Source of the DNA: Fredericiella sp963839515 | GTDB taxonomy: Bacteria > Chloroflexota > Anaerolineae > Caldilineales > Caldilineaceae | DNA: 64,000 nt | NCBI GenBank assembly: GCA_963839515.1 | Contig: CAWIVN010000006.1 | Coordinates: 130,289 to 194,288, forward strand | Direction: 5' to 3' | Shown: positions 1-8,491 of the stretch, piece by piece | How positions within the stretch are numbered: position 1 is the stretch's first letter | Layout of the letters: every line of letters starts with the position of its first letter | Made by a program: the position numbers and the translations under genes | Notes under the pieces: model-generated | Database searches by the model: none | What the model was told of the DNA's origin: nothing | The model's input: only the letters and a program-made list of their open reading frames with translations

Positions 1-47
1 CTCGAATGGATTGGAACGCGTTAAATGCGCAGCCGGACTAGACCGAT

Positions 48-1493
48 CTACGCAGGTGCATGGACGCTCAGGTACTGGCCCAGCACCATTGCCGCCGGAC
101 CACGGATATCATAGCTCTCCCAACCTGCCGTAGGCGAAATCGCGTAGATACACCCGCCAAGCACGTAGTCATCCTGGCGCATCGCGTCATCGTACCAGAC
201 CAACTGTTCGACATAAGCGCCGGGGCCCCACAAGCCATATCCCGTTTCGGCCCAGTACGCCTGGAAGTCTTTCCAGCCGCGGGCGTCAGGCGGTCCTGGA
301 CGATTTTGTACGTACCCATCCACTCCCAGTTCAGTCATCACCAACGGCAACTTGAGGCCTGCCGGGATGAGGATATCATTGTATACCTTGCGGTAACGCA
401 GCGTCAGCCAACCTGAGTCTTCCGGCGAAACGCCCGGATAGCGACCCTGGTTCTCCCGGGTCGTGAGGTAATACATGGTGGGCGCCGAGTACTCGTGCAG
501 ACCCAGCCAGCCGTCGTACTGCTGCGCCACTTGGAGGGCGGGCAAAAAGGCCTGCCATAGCTCCATCGGCGGTTGCCCCGTGCCAAAGTTGCCGACTATG
601 CTGCGAATGCCGCGATCCCCCAGCAAACGCGTGCGCTCCGCCTCAAAGTCGGCCAGGCGCTTCATCTCGTCGGCATTGCCCGCCACCGGTTCATTATAGG
701 CTTCCCAGGCGTCGATATACGGGCGACGCTCTGGGTCTTCGGCAAAGACAATTGCCTTCTCGACAAACTGCTGCGCTGCAACGATGGGGTCAAGCGCGCC
801 GAGTTCGACCTGCGGCAGGTCGATGCGCGCCACGATCTTGGTGTTGGGCGAGGTCTGCTTGATTTGCGCCAGGAAATTGCGATCCAACTCCAGTGTCTTG
901 ACGACCGTGACCGCCTTGGTGGCCAACAGTTCGAAGAACTGCGGGTCATTGTGCCCAACAAACAGCCCTATCTTGCTGGGTGGGCCTGGTGGAAAGGGCG
1001 TCGCTTCCGGGGTCGGCGTCGGCGTCGGCGGCTGCGGTGTGTCCGTGGCCTCGGGCGTCGGCGTCTTGCTCGGCGTCGGCGACAAAGTCGGTTCAGGCGG
1101 CAGCATTGCTACGCCGCCCGGATGGATGGCGTCACGCGCCACGTAGGGCAGATAGTTTTGGTAGGCTGCCGTCGATAGCGGCCGCGCACCGGGCGTGTTC
1201 AGCGGGGATGCGGCAAGCGGCGAAACAGTGGGCGTAGGAGAAGGATCAGAGCCACCGCAGGCTGCAGCCGCAAGGGCAGCCGCGCTGGCGAGGGCACTGC
1301 TCAAGAAGGTACGCCGGCTCCATCTTCGTTTGGCCGGCAGCGATTCATCAGGCGATTGTGGAGCGTTTGACTGGCCTGTTTCTTGCACCGATGCTTGCGC
1401 CGCTTCCTGGCTCTCAGGTGTAACGTCGTTTCCAAGGGCACCGGGTGGTAGTGCACGCTCTGGCGGCGTCTCTTGTGAATTCATAAAAGTCAC
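48..1493 (-). CDS. Tat-type lipoprotein with a GH-A clan glycoside-hydrolase-like domain
   Basis: Predicted 481-residue secreted protein. A twin-arginine motif (SRRTFL, residues 59-64) precedes an Ala-rich hydrophobic stretch ending in a lipobox Cys at 79, so it is probably exported folded and lipid-anchored. Residues 80-172 are a low-complexity Thr/Pro linker. The remainder resembles a TIM-barrel hydrolase: WEAYNEP (263-269) fits the acid/base Asn-Glu-Pro motif and MTELG (386-390) fits the nucleophile strand of clan GH-A. The substrate cannot be told. The gene starts at GTG 1493 or, three codons later, at ATG 1484; neither has a clear ribosome-binding site. The lipobox is unusual in coming right after a Tat signal. 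Confidence 0.72.
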   Translation of the reverse strand: MTFMNSQETPPERALPPGALGNDVTPESQEAAQASVQETGQSNAPQSPDESLPAKRRWSRRTFLSSALASAAALAAAACGGSDPSPTPTVSPLAASPLNTPGARPLSTAAYQNYLPYVARDAIHPGGVAMLPPEPTLSPTPSKTPTPEATDTPQPPTPTPTPEATPFPPGPPSKIGLFVGHNDPQFFELLATKAVTVVKTLELDRNFLAQIKQTSPNTKIVARIDLPQVELGALDPIVAAQQFVEKAIVFAEDPERRPYIDAWEAYNEPVAGNADEMKRLADFEAERTRLLGDRGIRSIVGNFGTGQPPMELWQAFLPALQVAQQYDGWLGLHEYSAPTMYYLTTRENQGRYPGVSPEDSGWLTLRYRKVYNDILIPAGLKLPLVMTELGVDGYVQNRPGPPDARGWKDFQAYWAETGYGLWGPGAYVEQLVWYDDAMRQDDYVLGGCIYAISPTAGWESYDIRGPAAMVLGQYLSVHAPA

Positions 1494-1593
1494 TATATCA
1501 TGCTGTCCGTAACATTTCGGTATTTTTCAATCAATTGTGAACGTGCCGGAACACCGTGTCGTTCCATTTTAGCCGACAGCGCAGGAGAGAAAC

Positions 1594-1848
1594 ATGCGCA
1601 AGTACGCCATCAGCATCGAATTTTGCGTGCAGTGAAACTACACGCCACGCGCCGCCAGTTTGGCGGAGCAACTGCTCAACGACTTTTTACAGGATCTCGC
1701 CAGCCTCACGCTTCTGCCTTCCAGCGGCGGACGATTTGAGGTCAAGGTGGACGACACGCTGATCTTTAGCAAGAAAGCGCTAGGCCGCCACGCCGAGTCC
1801 GGCGAAGTGGCGCGGCTGCTGCGCGCCGAGATCGCGCGCGCAGGGTAA
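1594..1848 (+). CDS. SelW/Rdx-family protein, putative selenoprotein (in-frame TGA)
   Basis: An 84-codon frame opens at ATG 1594, eight bases after an AGGAGA ribosome-binding site, and ends at TAA 1846-1848. It holds one internal TGA at 1633-1635 (codon 14). Reading TGA as Sec gives MRKYAISIEFCVQU followed by NYTPRAASLAEQLL, then a GGxFEVxVDxxLIFSKK region, which matches the Rdx (SelW/SelT/SelH) thioredoxin-like family. The TGA sits exactly where the second Cys of the family CxxC redox motif is expected. A stem-loop 21 nt downstream fits a bacterial SECIS. Family members are small thiol-redox proteins of unclear substrate. The alternative is a Cys-to-stop substitution, by mutation or sequencing error. 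It converges on the Nif3-like gene. Confidence 0.72.
1652..1666 (+). promoter_or_regulatory. Candidate bacterial SECIS stem-loop
   Basis: CCGCC (1652-1656) and GGCGG (1662-1666) form a perfect 5-bp stem around the loop AGTTT. The loop starts 21 nt after the TGA at 1633-1635 and carries G as its second base. Bacterial SECIS elements are known to lie inside the coding sequence with a short GC stem and a G near the start of the apical loop at about this distance. The stem is short, so the assignment depends on the protein-level evidence. Confidence 0.5.
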
Positions 1849-1863
1849 CATGCGCTCACCCTC

Positions 1864-2616
1864 TCACAGGCCTGTCGGCAAATCCACAAACTCAAACTCA
1901 AGCCCGAATTTGTCGCGCAGGTGTTCGCCGAGGCATTGGACGCCTACGGTTTCGGTGGTGTAGTGGCCGCCATAGATGACGTTAAGACCGGCGTTCTGGG
2001 CGGCGTAGAATTCGGCGTGGCTGGTTTCGCCGGTAATGTAGGTGTCGCAGCCCAAGACGGCCGCAGCCGCGACTTCGCGGGCGCCGGCGCCGCTGAGGAT
2101 GGCCACTTTGTTCACAAGTCTTGGCCCGTGCGCCTGCACGAGCTTGACGGGGCCGACCGTCTGCTCAAAGCGATCCACCAGGTAGTCCAACTTGGCCTCA
2201 CGATGCGAGGCGGCAATCACACCCAGCTTGACGCCGTTGGCGGGTGCAAACCAGTCTTGAATTTCAAGGCCCAGGCGCCGCGCCAGTTCCGCATTGTTGC
2301 CTACGACGGGATGGGCATCCAACGCCAGGTGCGCGGCGTACAGGTTGATCTCCGCCTCGAGGTACGAGCGAACAAGACGGCCAAAGCTGCCGGCCAAGGT
2401 CTGCGTCGGGCCCCAAAAGATGCCATGATGCACCAGGAGCATGTCGGCGCCATGGGCCAACGCTGCCTCTAGACAGGGCAGTTGCGCGTCGACCATGCCT
2501 ACGATCTTGTTTACCTGCTCGCGGCCCTCGATCTGCAGGCCCTGTGGGCCATAGTCCTTGATGGCGGCAATCTGCAGATAGTCGTCAAGATAGGCAGTCA
2601 ATTCAGTGCGTTTCAT
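1864..2616 (-). CDS. Nif3-like dinuclear metal centre protein (DUF34)
   Basis: 250 residues, the usual length of the short Nif3/YbgI form without the inserted domain. Metal-binding motifs are visible: LLVHHGIFW near residue 60, HLALDAH near 90, and ITGETSHAEFY plus GGHYTTE near the C-terminus. Members form ring-shaped hexamers with two metals per subunit; some are linked to GTP cyclohydrolase-like or cofactor-repair roles, but the cellular function is not settled. ATG 2616 is chosen because AAAGGAGA lies 8 nt upstream; an ATG at 2625 overlaps that site. It is last of three reverse genes, and its start lies inside the end of the DUF951 gene. Confidence 0.85.
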   Translation of the reverse strand: MKRTELTAYLDDYLQIAAIKDYGPQGLQIEGREQVNKIVGMVDAQLPCLEAALAHGADMLLVHHGIFWGPTQTLAGSFGRLVRSYLEAEINLYAAHLALDAHPVVGNNAELARRLGLEIQDWFAPANGVKLGVIAASHREAKLDYLVDRFEQTVGPVKLVQAHGPRLVNKVAILSGAGAREVAAAAVLGCDTYITGETSHAEFYAAQNAGLNVIYGGHYTTETVGVQCLGEHLRDKFGLEFEFVDLPTGL

Positions 2617-2863
2617 TTGAACCATCTCCTTTCTGCGTATCTTTTTGCCCAGCATCATCGACAGGCCCGGCGCGCTGCACAAACCGTTTGACACCGCGTG
2701 CGAAGTCACGACGCGGCAGCAGCACGCGGCGGCCACACGTGCGGCACACAATGCCAACATCGGCCCCCACGCGCACGATTTCCCAGACGTAACCGCCACA
2801 GGGATGCACCTTGCGCATTTCGACCACATCGCCGACATAGAGCTTGGCAGCAACTTCGATCAT
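2603..2863 (-). CDS. DUF951 family zinc-ribbon-like protein
   Basis: 86 residues starting MIEVAAKLYVGDVV. The pattern K-HPCGG-x-WE-V-R-VGAD-x-x-x-C-x-x-CG-R with LPRRDF following is the DUF951 signature, with three cysteines (HPCGG, CRTCG) likely to bind metal. The family is small, conserved in Firmicutes and Chloroflexota, and has no assigned function. The C-terminal 20 residues are an acidic/Lys-rich extension beyond the usual 65. Its ATG overlaps the stop of the PIG-L gene (ATGA) and its own end overlaps the Nif3-like start, so the three genes are translationally coupled. Confidence 0.8.
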   Translation of the reverse strand: MIEVAAKLYVGDVVEMRKVHPCGGYVWEIVRVGADVGIVCRTCGRRVLLPRRDFARGVKRFVQRAGPVDDAGQKDTQKGDGSNETH

Positions 2864-3717
2864 GCAACTCCCGCAAACAGATCGGTTTCCATCTGCCCAT
2901 TTGGAACTGGATAGACGCGCGTGAAACGATCGTAGTCCATTACGCGCCTGCGAATGGGGGCAGGCAGAGATCCGGCCCAAGAAGGTCCGCCGCTGTACTG
3001 GCTGGCATGAGCCAGGCTGGCACGCAGCTTGGCCTCTTGATAGTCGCCAACGTAAATACGCGAGTGTACTGGCGTCTCCCACTGGCTGATTTCCACCAGG
3101 TTAATGTCGCGATTGCGGCCAATGGCCGTGGGATCTTTGCCCAGCAGCGGCATCATCCGCACAAAGACCTTCATCAAGGCCTTAGGGAAAGCGGTGTAGT
3201 AGAGCTTCTGCGGGCCTGGCCAATCGCCATATGCGCCCTGTGCTGCGCGCTCGCGTACCATAAAGAAGGCAGTCGTCGTGGCTTCACAACAGCGAATATG
3301 GTCCGGATGGCCATAGCCGCCATAGGGATCATGCGTCAGAATCACCTGTGGGCGCAAGCGCTCGGTATATTCCAGCACCTCAGCCACTGTGTGCGCCAAT
3401 GGCTGCTGAATCAGGGCAGCGGGATGATCGTTGTCTGGCGTGCCCCGCATACCGCTGTCGCGGTATGGCAGCGACCAGACGGTCGTCAAGCCCAACGCCA
3501 CGGCGGCGCGGCTCAGCTCAGCCGAACGCACCTGGGCCAGTGTCTCGTGTTCGCCCACATGCCCCGGGTCTTCGACCGAACCGGCAATACCATCGGTAGC
3601 AATGACGACATGCACATCCGCCCCCTCGGCGGCATAACGCGCCAGGGTTGCGCCAGGGCCAAAACTTTCATCATCCGGATGCGCAAAAATACCAAGCAAA
3701 ACGTGTTTTCCAGCCAT
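2860..3717 (-). CDS. PIG-L family N-acetyl-sugar deacetylase
   Basis: 285 residues. The zinc motif AHPDDE appears just after the start, and HPDH (in GGYGHPDHI) supplies the other ligands, both diagnostic of PIG-L/MshB/BshB metal-dependent deacetylases. Relatives remove acetyl groups from GlcNAc-type sugars in low-molecular-weight thiol synthesis, or cleave mycothiol conjugates (Mca). The substrate cannot be inferred here. ATG 3717 (MAGKHVLLG) is preferred, with a GGATGGGG tract upstream; ATG 3729 is possible. It heads the reverse operon with DUF951 and the Nif3-like gene. Confidence 0.85.
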   Translation of the reverse strand: MAGKHVLLGIFAHPDDESFGPGATLARYAAEGADVHVVIATDGIAGSVEDPGHVGEHETLAQVRSAELSRAAVALGLTTVWSLPYRDSGMRGTPDNDHPAALIQQPLAHTVAEVLEYTERLRPQVILTHDPYGGYGHPDHIRCCEATTTAFFMVRERAAQGAYGDWPGPQKLYYTAFPKALMKVFVRMMPLLGKDPTAIGRNRDINLVEISQWETPVHSRIYVGDYQEAKLRASLAHASQYSGGPSWAGSLPAPIRRRVMDYDRFTRVYPVPNGQMETDLFAGVA

Positions 3718-3898
3718 GTTAAACCCCATCCCGCTGCGCCCTGCACAAGTGTACGTTGCGATACTGACCAAACTTCGCTAATATCTTACTCTTATCTCGC
3801 GCGAAGCAGAAAGCGTCTACGTTCAACAAGAATAATCATGCCAACCACTCTATATACCCTGACCGTGTCATCCGCTGCACTTATAGGAATTATCATTT

Positions 3899-4957
3899 AT
3901 GCGCTTGGGTCCGCTATTCCGTCTGTTGGGCGCCATCCTCTACGGCTTTATCGGATGGGAAATCGGCGTCTTAATCGTGGGAACGACCGACTTCAACACC
4001 GATACGTGGCGGGTAATCGTGCCATGCACAGTGATCGGGGCGGCGTTCGGCTTTGCACTGGCGCCTTGGCTCGTAATTGCCCCCGCCCGCGCCGCACGTA
4101 ATGCCCTGCGCCAGGTGCCGATTGCAGACCTGGTCGCGGCTACCTTTGGGCTGGCCATAGGTCTGCTCATTGCCGCACTGCTGGCGTTCCCCGTATCGCG
4201 GCTGCCGCCGCCGTTTGGTAATATTGTGCCGCTCATACTGGCCTTCTTTTTTGGCTACCTGGGGGCGGCAGTGTTTGTGCTGCGACAAAATGACATTCTC
4301 CACTTGATCCAGCGCGACAAGTCGCCGTCGCCGCAGCTGCCAGCCGTCACGCAGGCTGTCGTGCAGCGGCCGATGCTGCTGCTCGACACAAGCGTGATTA
4401 TTGACGGGCGCATCACCGATGTTGCCAAGACCGGCTTCTTGTTAGGCACACTGGCCGTACCCCGCTTTGTGCTCAACGAACTGCAATACATCGCCGATTC
4501 GTCCGACACCTTGCGGCGCAATCGCGGCCGGCGCGGGCTTGAAGTGCTCGATAAGCTGCAAAACACGCCCGAGGTGGAGATCGCCTTTATCGACCAGGAT
4601 CCCGGCGATGCGACCCAGGTGGACGACAAGCTGGTCAGCCTGGCCAGGCAGACCGGCGCCATCGTGGTCACCAACGACTATAACCTCAACCGTGTAGCTC
4701 GCCTGCAAGGGGTGCAGATTCTCAACATCAACGAGCTGGCCAATGCGGTCAAGTCTGTCTTCCTGCCCGGCGAGGAGATCCCGTTACGCATTATTCAAGA
4801 AGGCAAAGAGAGTGGACAGGGCGTCGGTTACCTCGAAGATGGTACAATGGTAGTGGTCGAAAACGGGCGCCGCTTTATCAACCAGGAAGTGCTGGTGCAG
4901 GTGACCAAGGTTTTGCAGACCAATGCCGGGCGGCTCATTTTTGCTGTGCCCGAGTAG
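3899..4957 (+). CDS. PIN/TRAM domain membrane protein (YacL-like)
   Basis: 352 residues. About four membrane segments occupy residues 5-130. A PIN nuclease-like domain follows (about 159-285) with acidic residues in LLLDTSVIIDGR (D163, D169), E194, VDD (242-243) and TND (260). A TRAM RNA-binding domain lies at about 289-349. This is the layout of Bacillus YacL and its relatives, thought to be membrane-anchored RNases or RNA-binding proteins; the role is unproven. A weak AGGA lies 9 nt before ATG 3899. cysS follows after 39 bases, so co-transcription is likely. Confidence 0.85.
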   Translation: MRLGPLFRLLGAILYGFIGWEIGVLIVGTTDFNTDTWRVIVPCTVIGAAFGFALAPWLVIAPARAARNALRQVPIADLVAATFGLAIGLLIAALLAFPVSRLPPPFGNIVPLILAFFFGYLGAAVFVLRQNDILHLIQRDKSPSPQLPAVTQAVVQRPMLLLDTSVIIDGRITDVAKTGFLLGTLAVPRFVLNELQYIADSSDTLRRNRGRRGLEVLDKLQNTPEVEIAFIDQDPGDATQVDDKLVSLARQTGAIVVTNDYNLNRVARLQGVQILNINELANAVKSVFLPGEEIPLRIIQEGKESGQGVGYLEDGTMVVVENGRRFINQEVLVQVTKVLQTNAGRLIFAVPE

Positions 4958-4996
4958 AAATCAATGCGCAATGATTGTAATAGATAGGAAGTTGGC

Positions 4997-6409
4997 ATGG
5001 CTCTGCGTATCTACAACACACTCACGCGTGAAACCGAAGAATTCGTGCCGCAGGAAGCGGGCAAGGTGCGCATGTATGTCTGCGGTCCGACCGTCTACTC
5101 GGACGCACACATCGGCCATGCGATGGCGGCCATCGTCTTTGACATGGTGCGGCGCTATCTCACCTATCGCGGCTACCGGGTGACCTTTGTCACCAATTTT
5201 ACCGACGTGGACGACAAGATCATTCGCCGCGCCAACGAACAGGGCCGCGACCCGAGTGAGCTGGCCAATTTCTACGCGCAGGAGTATCTGCGCCACCTCA
5301 ACGACCTCAACGTGCAGCCCGCCGACGCGTACCCGCGCGTAAGCCAGGAGATGGACTGGATCGTCCAGATGATCTCGGGCCTGGAAGAGGAAGGCTACGC
5401 CTACCGTCTCGACGGCGACGTATACTTCCGGGTAACCAAGGACGCCGACTATGGCAAGCTGAGCGGGCGGCGGCTGGAGCAGGCAGTCAGTGGCACACGC
5501 GTCGAGGAAGATGCGCGCAAGGAGAATGTGGGCGATTTTGCCCTGTGGAAGGGCGCCAAGCCCGGCGAACCCTCCTGGCCAAGCCCCTTTGGCCCCGGGC
5601 GGCCGGGCTGGCACATCGAGTGCTCCGCCATGTGCCTGCATCACCTCGGCGAAACCCTGGACATTCATGGCGGCGGTAACGACCTCATCTTCCCGCACCA
5701 TGAGAACGAGATCGCCCAGAGCGAAAGCTACAACGGCAAGACCTTTGCCCGCTACTGGATGCACAACGGCATGCTGCAGTTGGCGGGCGAGAAGATGAGC
5801 AAGTCGCTGGGCAACCTGATCAAAATCGACGAGTTCCTCAAGACACACAGCCCCGACGCTTTCCGCCTGCTGATCTTTACCGGCCACTATCGCAAGCCAG
5901 TGGTCTTTAACGACGAGACTTTGCAGACGGCGGAGCGTAACCTGGCACGGCTGCGCGGTTCGCTGCGGCCGGCCTCCGGCAATATCAGCACCGGCGAAGC
6001 GGTAGACACGCTGCGCGAGGCGACCGAAAACACGCGCGTAGCCTTTGAAACCTCGATGGACGACGATTTTAACACGGCGGGTGGAATCGCAGCGCTGTTT
6101 GAGCTGTCGCGTGCCATCAATTCGGCACGCACGGCGGGCGTCACTGGCCCCTTCTTTGACGCCGCCCAACACACCCTGCGCGAACTGGGCGGCGTGTTCG
6201 GTCTGACGCTGGAGGCGCCGGCGGCCGAAGCGGCGAACGACGTGGCGGCACGGCCGTTTATCGACCTGCTGGTGACGGTGCGCGGCGATCTGCGGGCGGC
6301 CAAGCAGTGGGCGCTGGCAGACAAGATTCGCAACGATCTCAAGACATTAAACATCGTCATCGAAGACACCCCTGAAGGCGCCAAGTGGCGCTTCGAGCAG
6401 GAAGCATGA
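4997..6409 (+). CDS. cysS: Cysteinyl-tRNA synthetase
   Basis: 470 residues, full length for class I CysRS, charging tRNA-Cys with cysteine in the cytosol. Visible motifs: the zinc Cys in YVCGPTVYSDAHIGH (HIGH at 38-41), the zinc ligands HIEC and HHENEIAQSE, and KMSKS beginning at residue 266. AGGA precedes ATG 4997 by 9 nt. The stop overlaps the rlmB start as ATGA, so the two are coupled; cysS-rlmB pairing is common in bacteria. Confidence 0.97.
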   Translation: MALRIYNTLTRETEEFVPQEAGKVRMYVCGPTVYSDAHIGHAMAAIVFDMVRRYLTYRGYRVTFVTNFTDVDDKIIRRANEQGRDPSELANFYAQEYLRHLNDLNVQPADAYPRVSQEMDWIVQMISGLEEEGYAYRLDGDVYFRVTKDADYGKLSGRRLEQAVSGTRVEEDARKENVGDFALWKGAKPGEPSWPSPFGPGRPGWHIECSAMCLHHLGETLDIHGGGNDLIFPHHENEIAQSESYNGKTFARYWMHNGMLQLAGEKMSKSLGNLIKIDEFLKTHSPDAFRLLIFTGHYRKPVVFNDETLQTAERNLARLRGSLRPASGNISTGEAVDTLREATENTRVAFETSMDDDFNTAGGIAALFELSRAINSARTAGVTGPFFDAAQHTLRELGGVFGLTLEAPAAEAANDVAARPFIDLLVTVRGDLRAAKQWALADKIRNDLKTLNIVIEDTPEGAKWRFEQEA

Positions 6410-7161
6410 GCGAGCTACTCTATGGTCGACACGCGGTACTCGAGGCGCTGCGCGCCGACCGCCGCCAGGTTTACAGGCTGTGGGTCGAAGGCGACGCCAA
6501 CCAACAGACGGGTGGCATCGTCGGCGAAATCCTGGTGGCTGCCAAGCGCAGCAACCTGCCCGTGCGCTACCTGCAGGGAGGAATGTTCGACAAGTTCCGC
6601 AACGAGCAGACCAATGCGCAGGGCGTGGCGCTGGAGACGGGCGATTATCCTTACGTCGAGTGGGAAGACTGCCTGGCGCTCGCCAAGCAGCGGCAGGAAC
6701 AGCCGTTGTTGTTGATCCTGGACCATCTGCAGGACCCGCAGAACCTCGGCACGCTGATCCGCACGGCGGAGGCGATGGGGGTGCACGGCATCCTGATGCC
6801 CGATCGCCGTGCTGCGCGCATTACCCCGGCAGTCAGCAACGCCAGCGCCGGCGCGGTCGAACACCTGCGTGTGGCGCAGGTGACCAATATCAACCGCGCG
6901 ATCGACGATCTGAAACAGAACAACATATGGGTGGCCGGGCTGGATGGCGACCCCACCGTACCGCCGGCCAATGAGGTGCGGCTGGAAGGGGCGCTGGCGC
7001 TCGTCGTCGGCAGCGAAGGCGAAGGGTTGAGCAGGCTGACGCGCGAGCGGTGCGATTTCCTGCTGCGGCTGCCGATGCACGGCCAGGTCGAGAGCCTGAA
7101 TGCCGCCGTGGCGGGCAGCATCGTGCTGTACCTGGCGGCACAGGCGCGATCCGCCGCCTGA
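6406..7161 (+). CDS. rlmB: 23S rRNA (guanosine-2'-O-)-methyltransferase RlmB, TrmH family
   Basis: 251 residues. An N-terminal substrate-binding domain starts MSELLYGRHAVLEAL, followed by a SPOUT domain with the three family motifs: DPQNLGTLIRTAEAMG, VVGSEGEGLSR, and LPMHGQVESLNAAVAGSI. RlmB methylates G2251 of 23S rRNA in E. coli; the product here is assigned by similarity of layout. ATG 6406 overlaps the cysS stop. AGGA in GAGCAGGAAGC serves as ribosome-binding site. Confidence 0.93.
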   Translation: MSELLYGRHAVLEALRADRRQVYRLWVEGDANQQTGGIVGEILVAAKRSNLPVRYLQGGMFDKFRNEQTNAQGVALETGDYPYVEWEDCLALAKQRQEQPLLLILDHLQDPQNLGTLIRTAEAMGVHGILMPDRRAARITPAVSNASAGAVEHLRVAQVTNINRAIDDLKQNNIWVAGLDGDPTVPPANEVRLEGALALVVGSEGEGLSRLTRERCDFLLRLPMHGQVESLNAAVAGSIVLYLAAQARSAA

Positions 7162-7170
7162 CGCAGATCC

Positions 7171-8430
7171 ATGAACCTTACCCTGCTGGATGCGTCTTCG
7201 CCGCGCTGGGGCAGTGAAGTCGAACGCATCGGCGTCGAGCTTGGCGCCGGTCACAACCCAACGCTGTTTCCCTACCACTTCTTGTTTGTCACGCTCAGCA
7301 AGATCGGCGGGCACATTGCGATCTTCGCACAAGATGGCCGGCGCGTGGGCATCGGCTTCCTCTTTCCTCGCGGCTTGCAGTGGCAGCCAAATCAGCTGCG
7401 CCATGTGTACACCCTGCGTTACCACAGCCTGCTCCCGCCGGAAGTGCCGGTAGACGCAGCCAGAGCGATAGCCGCCTGTGAGGCTGCACTGGGCAGCGCC
7501 TGCAGTGTCGCATATTACGATCCCCTCGCGGACCACGATTACGCAAGCACAAGTGAAGAGATTGGCCCGGTCAACCTCGGCCGGCCAAGTGCGGCGGAAG
7601 CACAGGCGCTGCGAGCACTCCAGCAAGAAGTCTGGGGCAGCCCGGCCGAGTTTTTATACCCGGCCGACATTCACTGCCCAGACTTCAGCGCCGGCACATC
7701 AATCGTGGCCCGTGTCGAGCGGACGCTGGCGGGATTCCTGTTTGGTTTCTACCGCTTTGACGGCTCACCACTGCCGGCCAATTGGGCGGAGCGCTATAAC
7801 GGCCACTTGCGGCTGGAGTCGCAGACCATGGCCGTGCTGCCTGCCTATCGTGGTCTGCGCATCGCCAGCCTGCTCAAACGGGTGCAGGCGCAGCAGGCCT
7901 GGCGGGAGGGCATCGGCGTCATCCACTGGACCGCCGACCCGCTGCAATTTCCCAACGCCGCCCTCAATTTTGGGCTACTGCGTGCCGTCGCCTACGAGTT
8001 CGCCGCCGACCTCTACCCATTCCGTAACAGCCTTAACCGGGTTCACGCCTCACGTCTCAGCCTCACCTGGCTGGTGGCCTCGCGCCGCGTCGACGACGTG
8101 CCCCTGGTCGGCTCGCGCGCCGAGATGGTGGATATGAGCCATCGGCCACAGATTGCGCGCGTCAACGATGGCCCGCTCAGCGCAGACCTGGCGCGCCAAG
8201 AGCCGCTGATTGCCATTGAGGTGCCGCTGGATTGGACGGCGCTACAGCAAGAGAACTTGAGCGAAGCGCTGGCTTGGCGGCAGGTGACGGACGAGGTGTT
8301 GCAGCACTACATTGGCAGCGGTGAGAGCAAGTATGTGATCACAAGCGTTGGGGCCGCCGGCGAGCGCCGCTTTCTGCTCGCAGAACGCACATCGCCGGCA
8401 CTATGGCGGCAGTTGGGGCAACCGGCGTGA
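7171..8430 (+). CDS. GNAT-like acetyltransferase (COG3375-type)
   Basis: 419 residues. The central part (about 130-300) looks like a GNAT fold of the COG3375 type: SQTMAVLPAYRGLRIASLLKRVQ contains the acyl-CoA loop, and IHWTADPLQFPNAALNFGLLRA matches that group's conserved WTxDPLxxxNAxLN segment. The N-terminal 130 residues and C-terminal 100 residues are not recognised. The substrate is unknown. The gene starts 9 nt after rlmB, suggesting it ends the PIN/TRAM-cysS-rlmB transcription unit. It converges on the MFS gene with 61 nt between. Confidence 0.65.
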   Translation: MNLTLLDASSPRWGSEVERIGVELGAGHNPTLFPYHFLFVTLSKIGGHIAIFAQDGRRVGIGFLFPRGLQWQPNQLRHVYTLRYHSLLPPEVPVDAARAIAACEAALGSACSVAYYDPLADHDYASTSEEIGPVNLGRPSAAEAQALRALQQEVWGSPAEFLYPADIHCPDFSAGTSIVARVERTLAGFLFGFYRFDGSPLPANWAERYNGHLRLESQTMAVLPAYRGLRIASLLKRVQAQQAWREGIGVIHWTADPLQFPNAALNFGLLRAVAYEFAADLYPFRNSLNRVHASRLSLTWLVASRRVDDVPLVGSRAEMVDMSHRPQIARVNDGPLSADLARQEPLIAIEVPLDWTALQQENLSEALAWRQVTDEVLQHYIGSGESKYVITSVGAAGERRFLLAERTSPALWRQLGQPA

Positions 8431-8491
8431 AAACCTCGTCGTTGCGGCCGTCTCCTTCCGAGGCCGGCGCCACGATGTCATGACCTTCAGG

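Noticed and set aside
1633..1635. Treating the TGA simply as the end of a 13-codon frame with an unrelated gene after it
   Set aside because: The downstream frame has no start with a ribosome-binding site, and continuous Rdx-like sequence runs through the TGA.
2698..4101. Forward open frame of 467 codons across the PIG-L and DUF951 genes
   Set aside because: It is Arg/His-rich without any family motif and opposes two recognisable reverse genes.
4961..6172. Open frame of about 400 codons on the reverse strand opposite cysS
   Set aside because: Composition is that of an antisense shadow in GC-rich DNA; cysS on the other strand is complete and has all its motifs. The same applies to the long reverse frame at 6415-7626.
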